Assembly (NCBI GenBank): GCA_946405565.1
Contig: CAMJHU010000038.1
Span: 1-9,496, forward strand
Length of the DNA stretch: 9,496 bases
Reading direction: 5' to 3'
From: an uncultured Clostridia bacterium
GTDB lineage: Bacteria; Bacillota; Clostridia; Oscillospirales; Acutalibacteraceae
This document shows positions 6,262 through 9,496 of the stretch, piece by piece. Position numbers and translations under genes: made by a program. The notes under the pieces are model-generated. The model did not search any database. It saw only the letters and a program-made list of their open reading frames with translations, and was not told where the DNA came from. Position 1 is the first letter of the stretch. The number at the start of each line of letters is the position of its first letter.

Positions 6262-6609
6262 TCATTCGCTTTCGGCTGATGGCGACATTTCATTTAACGT
6301 ATTTAAGACATACCGCCCGTTATCCAGCAATTCCTGTAGGCGGTTCATTTCATCCTCTACGGCGCGCTTGCCGGACGGGGTGATGATGTATTCCTTCTTG
6401 CCCCGTTCGCCCGTCCCGCCGCATTCCGTAATCCAGCCCCGCGTGAGCAGCGTGTTGATGGCGCCGTATAGGGTGCCAGCGCCCAGCCTCACCCGTCCGT
6501 TGCTGCGTTTTTCCACATTCTGAATGATGCCATAGCCGTGCAGCGGTGTGTAGAGCGATATCAGAATGTAAAATACCGCTTCGGTCAAGGCACCTTTGCT
6601 TTCATTCAT
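6262..6609 (-). CDS. PadR family transcriptional regulator
   Basis: The 115-residue winged-helix protein is the usual size of a short PadR regulator. It shows the family features LTEAVFYILISLYTPLHGYGI (8-28, split here as helix 1 and the HGYGI motif at 24-28), the recognition helix region GAGTLYGAINTLLTRGWI (43-60), the wing around GERGKKEYIITPSGKRAV (67-84) and a C-terminal dimerisation helix (85-107). PadR proteins are usually repressors that bind AT-rich palindromes at their own promoters and are released by ligands. It sits 17 nt after the M28 peptidase stop and 26 nt before DUF2812, so all three are one operon. The operon promoter carries two palindromes that suit a PadR dimer, suggesting autorepression. 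SD AAGGA is about 9-10 nt before ATG. Family certain; inducer unknown. Confidence 0.95.
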   Translation of the reverse strand: MNESKGALTEAVFYILISLYTPLHGYGIIQNVEKRSNGRVRLGAGTLYGAINTLLTRGWITECGGTGERGKKEYIITPSGKRAVEDEMNRLQELLDNGRYVLNTLNEMSPSAESE

Positions 6610-6626
6610 GCCATCATTTCCTTGTT

Positions 6627-7583
6627 TCAGATTTTGCCCTGCTTGATCATTTCGTAAAAACGCCCGGTCAATCCGTTGATCTGGTCAATGCTGCACACGG
6701 TGTCTTTTCCGGTGTGAATCAGCGGTAGATAGAGCAGACCGATGGCGGAACGCATGGTATAGCTCACCATGACCGAGTTGGGGAAATTCGCGTGGTCGCT
6801 GAGGAAAATCAGCATACTGCGCTTATAGACGGGATGCAGCCCCGCTTCACGGAAAGCCGCCGTCACCGATTCCGCCGCGTCGTTCTTTTTGGTGGAAGCG
6901 AATGTCAGTATGTCGCCGTTGCCCACGCAGTCAAAATTGATGAGCTTGGTTTTTTTCCAGTCAATGCCCTGTTTCTTGCCCCACGAGGCAAAGCCCGACG
7001 AACCCAGCAGACCCCATTCCTCATTGTCAAAGAAGACAAAGCAGCACTTTCCGCGAAGCTGCTCGTCCGCCGCGACCTGTTCCGCCAGCGAGAGCAGCGA
7101 GAGCACGCCGCTGGTGTTGTCGTTGCGGTTGTTTTTGTTTTTGATGACCATAGACAGAATCATCACGCCGAGCATGGCGAGCATACCCCCTTCAAAGCCC
7201 CAGAACGCGGAATCGCTGCCGGCTATGCCCCATTGCTCCGCCGCCCATGACAGCAGCCACGGACCCGCGCAGGCTATCCCTATCATGACCAGCATGAGGA
7301 CAATGTTGGCGCCCGTCTGACCCACTAATTTGGAGGAAGAGAGCATCCAGCCGGTGCGACCGGGGGTATCGTAGTGAGCGGTAAATACATATTCCGCGGT
7401 GCGAAGGTCTCCCACCGCCAGATTGATGCCGGAAGCCTTGACTTCCGAGATTTCACCGTCGGCATAGCCCATGCGGTTGAGCTCGGCACGAAGCGTGTCG
7501 CGCAGCGCCGCCTTTTCCTTCTTGGTAAACCGTGTGGGGTGATTGTCAAAAATCTCCGTTGCCTTCTGTGCACTGATTGCCAT
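6627..7583 (-). CDS. M28 family metallopeptidase with two inserted transmembrane helices
   Basis: The 318-residue protein has the complete set of M28 (aminopeptidase Y/S type) di-zinc motifs: AHYDTP (H70, D72), NDNTSGV (D155, bridging), DNEEWGLLG (E188 catalytic, E189 metal), NFDCVG (D218) and LIHTGKDT (H290). The family hydrolyses N-terminal residues of peptides or related amide bonds. There is no signal peptide. Between the first and second metal motifs lie two hydrophobic segments (about 92-114 and 126-147) that look like a membrane hairpin; both halves of the active site therefore lie on one side, and the basic KNKNNR after the second helix suggests the cytoplasmic side. It is first in an operon with PadR and DUF2812. 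SD GGGAG is about 5 nt before ATG 7583. The fold and active site are confident; the substrate is unknown. Confidence 0.9.
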   Translation of the reverse strand: MAISAQKATEIFDNHPTRFTKKEKAALRDTLRAELNRMGYADGEISEVKASGINLAVGDLRTAEYVFTAHYDTPGRTGWMLSSSKLVGQTGANIVLMLVMIGIACAGPWLLSWAAEQWGIAGSDSAFWGFEGGMLAMLGVMILSMVIKNKNNRNDNTSGVLSLLSLAEQVAADEQLRGKCCFVFFDNEEWGLLGSSGFASWGKKQGIDWKKTKLINFDCVGNGDILTFASTKKNDAAESVTAAFREAGLHPVYKRSMLIFLSDHANFPNSVMVSYTMRSAIGLLYLPLIHTGKDTVCSIDQINGLTGRFYEMIKQGKI

Positions 7584-7629
7584 GAAAACTCCCTCTTTCT
7601 ATGGAATTGATGAAAATAATATTACGAAT

Positions 7630-7643
7630 TCCGATATATCGGA
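7630..7643. promoter_or_regulatory. Perfect 14-bp palindrome in the leader of the peptidase-padR operon, likely PadR operator
   Basis: TCCGATATATCGGA is a perfect palindrome lying at about +5 to +18 of the predicted minus-strand transcript. It shares the TCCGATATAT core with the promoter-spanning inverted repeat at 7654-7676. A PadR gene is in the same operon, so autoregulation is the simplest reading; binding is inferred. Confidence 0.65.
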
Positions 7644-7653
7644 TTCTGAAATC

Positions 7654-7676
7654 AATATATCACTATCCGATATATT
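7654..7676. promoter_or_regulatory. Inverted repeat covering the -10 and spacer of the peptidase-padR promoter, likely operator
   Basis: Eight-base arms AATATATC (7654-7661) and GATATATT (7669-7676) flank 7 bp. The repeat fills the spacer and the whole -10 box, so a bound dimer would block RNA polymerase. Confidence 0.65.
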
Positions 7677-7682
7677 TGTCAA
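7654..7682 (-). promoter_or_regulatory. Sigma-A promoter of the M28-padR-DUF2812 operon
   Basis: On the minus strand, a perfect TTGACA (7677-7682), a 17-nt spacer and TATATT (7654-7659). A-tracts just upstream (complement of the T-runs in 7687-7700) resemble an UP element. The predicted start near 7647 gives a leader of about 64 nt. The strong core suggests it needs active repression. Confidence 0.85.
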
Positions 7683-7742
7683 GTGGTTTTTGATTTTTTT
7701 ACCCGCAAATGTTTCCATCCGACCATAAAACCGGATTTTGGA

Positions 7743-7771
7743 TTGCTTTTTGGGCGGAGGTGTGTTATCAT
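7743..7771 (+). promoter_or_regulatory. Promoter of the two-gene unit 7800-8455
   Basis: TTGCTT (7743-7748), a 17-nt spacer and TATCAT (7766-7771), with TGTG before the -10 giving a partly extended form. The expected start near 7778 leaves about 22 nt of leader with the AAAGGGG SD (7785-7791), which supports ATG 7800 over ATG 7782. Confidence 0.65.
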
Positions 7772-7799
7772 AGAGGAAGCAATGAAAGGGGTGGAACAG

Positions 7800-8222
7800 A
7801 TGGGACTGGGTCACAACAGAGAGGAAGAAATCCGTTCGTTTGAAACGGTGCTGCTGTGCCTTTCCGGTATGCGGTACACGGCGGAATACGAGATTCTGTG
7901 CCGGGACGGCGGGGCGGAAATCTCGCAGTACGCTCTCCGGTTTTCCAAAGAGGGCGACGTGCGAATCCCCGAACGGCGCGCCGTTTGCGGCATGGAGGAA
8001 ATCCTGACGCTGCTGAATAACTGTCGGCTGCTCGCGTGGGACGGATTCTCCGGCGCGCATCCCAAAGGGGTTCGGGACGGAATTATGTTCCGGCTGGAAG
8101 CGGTGGTCAACGGAAATCATCGGATATACGCGACCGGATCGGAGAATTTTCCAAAACATTTCAGAGATTTCACGGACGGGCTGAACCGTTTTCTGAGCCG
8201 TGACAGAGAGGGGTGTGTATGA
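7800..8222 (+). CDS. Hypothetical protein, 140 residues
   Basis: I do not recognise a named family. The protein is soluble-looking, with no signal peptide or membrane helix. An N-terminal half with several short strands (TAEYEILCRDGGAEISQYAL, 27-46) is followed by a segment WDGFSGAHPKGVRDGIMFRL (about 79-98), then a hairpin VVNGNHRIYATGSENFP (101-117) and an FRDFTDGLNRFL helix. The W-x-GF, DG-x-x-F and G-x-x-x-FP spacing resembles a pattern found in assorted small Firmicutes proteins, which I cannot name with confidence. ATG 7800 is chosen because AAAGGGG lies 8 nt upstream and the predicted promoter start at about 7778 is too close to ATG 7782. Its TGA overlaps the ATG of the next gene (ATGA), so the two are translationally coupled. 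Function unknown. Confidence 0.8.
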   Translation: MGLGHNREEEIRSFETVLLCLSGMRYTAEYEILCRDGGAEISQYALRFSKEGDVRIPERRAVCGMEEILTLLNNCRLLAWDGFSGAHPKGVRDGIMFRLEAVVNGNHRIYATGSENFPKHFRDFTDGLNRFLSRDREGCV

Positions 8223-8455
8223 TGAAACATTTGAAACTGCCGTTTGCTTCCCATGAGGAACCGTCGGAGAACTTTGACCCCGAACGCTACACGCCGGTGA
8301 TCCGGTGCAGCATCTGCACCGGCGAACAGGTCGCGGGCTTTAAGGACAGAACCACCGGACGCGTCAGGGACGTCATGCTGCTTCACGGCGAGAAGGATTT
8401 GCAGGCGTTCCGCAAGCGCTACGGCATCACCGAGCCGATTGAAAAAGTGTATTGA
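8219..8455 (+). CDS. Conserved small protein with CSICTGE motif, 78 residues
   Basis: The start overlaps the previous stop (ATGA, 8219-8222) and a GAGAGGGG stretch (8206-8213) serves as SD; ATG 8222 or GTG 8213 are alternatives. The sequence has a central PVIRCSICTGEQVAGFKD block (about 27-44) followed by TTGRVRDVMLLHGEKDLQAF and ends RYGITEPIEKVY. To my memory, similar short proteins with this block occur widely in gut Clostridia and are sometimes labelled aspartate dehydrogenase in automatic annotation. At 78 residues without a Rossmann fold that label cannot describe an enzyme, and I do not use it. The CSIC pair could bind a metal or form a disulfide, but only two cysteines are present. 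It is probably cytosolic. Real coding by conservation and coupling; function unknown. Confidence 0.8.
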   Translation: MMKHLKLPFASHEEPSENFDPERYTPVIRCSICTGEQVAGFKDRTTGRVRDVMLLHGEKDLQAFRKRYGITEPIEKVY

Positions 8456-8485
8456 TTTTTATTATATGGATTATGAATACCCGGT

Positions 8486-8511
8486 AGTGTCAACGAATGG
8501 TTGATACTTTT
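8486..8511 (+). terminator. Weak hairpin after the two-gene unit, terminator or upstream operator of ilvC
   Basis: AGTGTCAAC (8486-8494) pairs with GTTGATACT (8500-8508), with one G-T pair and a GAATG loop, followed by only TTTT (8508-8511). It ends 14 nt before the ilvC -35 box, so it could be a weak terminator for 7800-8455 or a regulator binding site. Sequence alone does not decide. Confidence 0.4.
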
Positions 8512-8525
8512 CCGAGAAACATTGA

Positions 8526-8554
8526 TTGACAAAGCCGCCCAAAGCGGTTATACT
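8526..8554 (+). promoter_or_regulatory. Consensus sigma-A promoter of ilvC
   Basis: A perfect TTGACA (8526-8531), a 17-nt spacer and TATACT (8549-8554). The spacer holds a short inverted repeat (CCGC, CCAAA, GCGG). The predicted start near 8561 gives an 80-nt leader. That leader is too short for a typical T-box and shows no Ile/Val/Leu-rich leader peptide or clear attenuator. Confidence 0.88.
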
Positions 8555-8641
8555 AATGACCATACGCGGGAAATGTCCGACAGTGCACGGTCGTTTCCGG
8601 TTTCACTATCAAAAATCATTTGTTATCGGAGGAACCTTATC

Positions 8642-9496
<855 letters not shown>

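Overview
The window looks like a chromosomal segment of a gut-type member of the Clostridia, most likely near Oscillospiraceae/Ruminococcaceae. This is an inference from the protein families present (PheB-like ACT protein, B. subtilis-like LysC, Rpn protein with an EGRA-repeat tail, DUF4003, PadR plus DUF2812), strong Shine-Dalgarno (SD) sites, clear TTGACA/TATAAT-type promoters and moderately high GC coding sequence. No rRNA, tRNA, CRISPR array, insertion sequence or attachment site was seen. No stretch over 300 bases lacks a gene. The largest gaps (3040-3220, 7584-7799, 8456-8641) hold terminators, promoters and operators.

Region 1 (1-3125, plus strand) is an aspartate-family amino acid operon: a free-standing ACT protein, homoserine dehydrogenase (hom) and aspartate kinase (lysC), closed by a strong intrinsic terminator. 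lysC appears to carry an in-frame internal start for a separate regulatory beta subunit, as in B. subtilis aspartokinase II.

Region 2 (3172-4173, plus strand) is a monocistronic Rpn-family PD-(D/E)XK nuclease gene with its own consensus promoter. It has a well-placed internal ribosome binding site (GGAGG, 8 nt, ATG) that would make a 101-residue C-terminal protein, and a 12-bp tandem repeat encoding GRAE inside that segment. This is the layout reported for RpnL/RpnS gene-within-gene antiphage toxin-antitoxin pairs in enteric bacteria, and it is the most interesting signal here. A long inverted repeat separates it from the convergent minus-strand genes.

Region 3 (4207-7583, minus strand) reads from high to low coordinates. 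An M28-type metallopeptidase with two inserted membrane helices, a PadR repressor and a DUF2812 membrane protein form one operon. Its promoter overlaps two AT-rich palindromes that are likely PadR operators. Downstream are a small double glycine-zipper membrane protein and a DUF4003 protein, which form a second unit or are reached by read-through.

Region 4 (7743-8511, plus strand) holds two translationally coupled small genes of unknown function behind a promoter of their own.

Region 5 (8526-9496, plus strand) is a consensus promoter, an 80-nt leader and the first 285 codons of ilvC (ketol-acid reductoisomerase, branched-chain amino acid synthesis), cut by the window edge.
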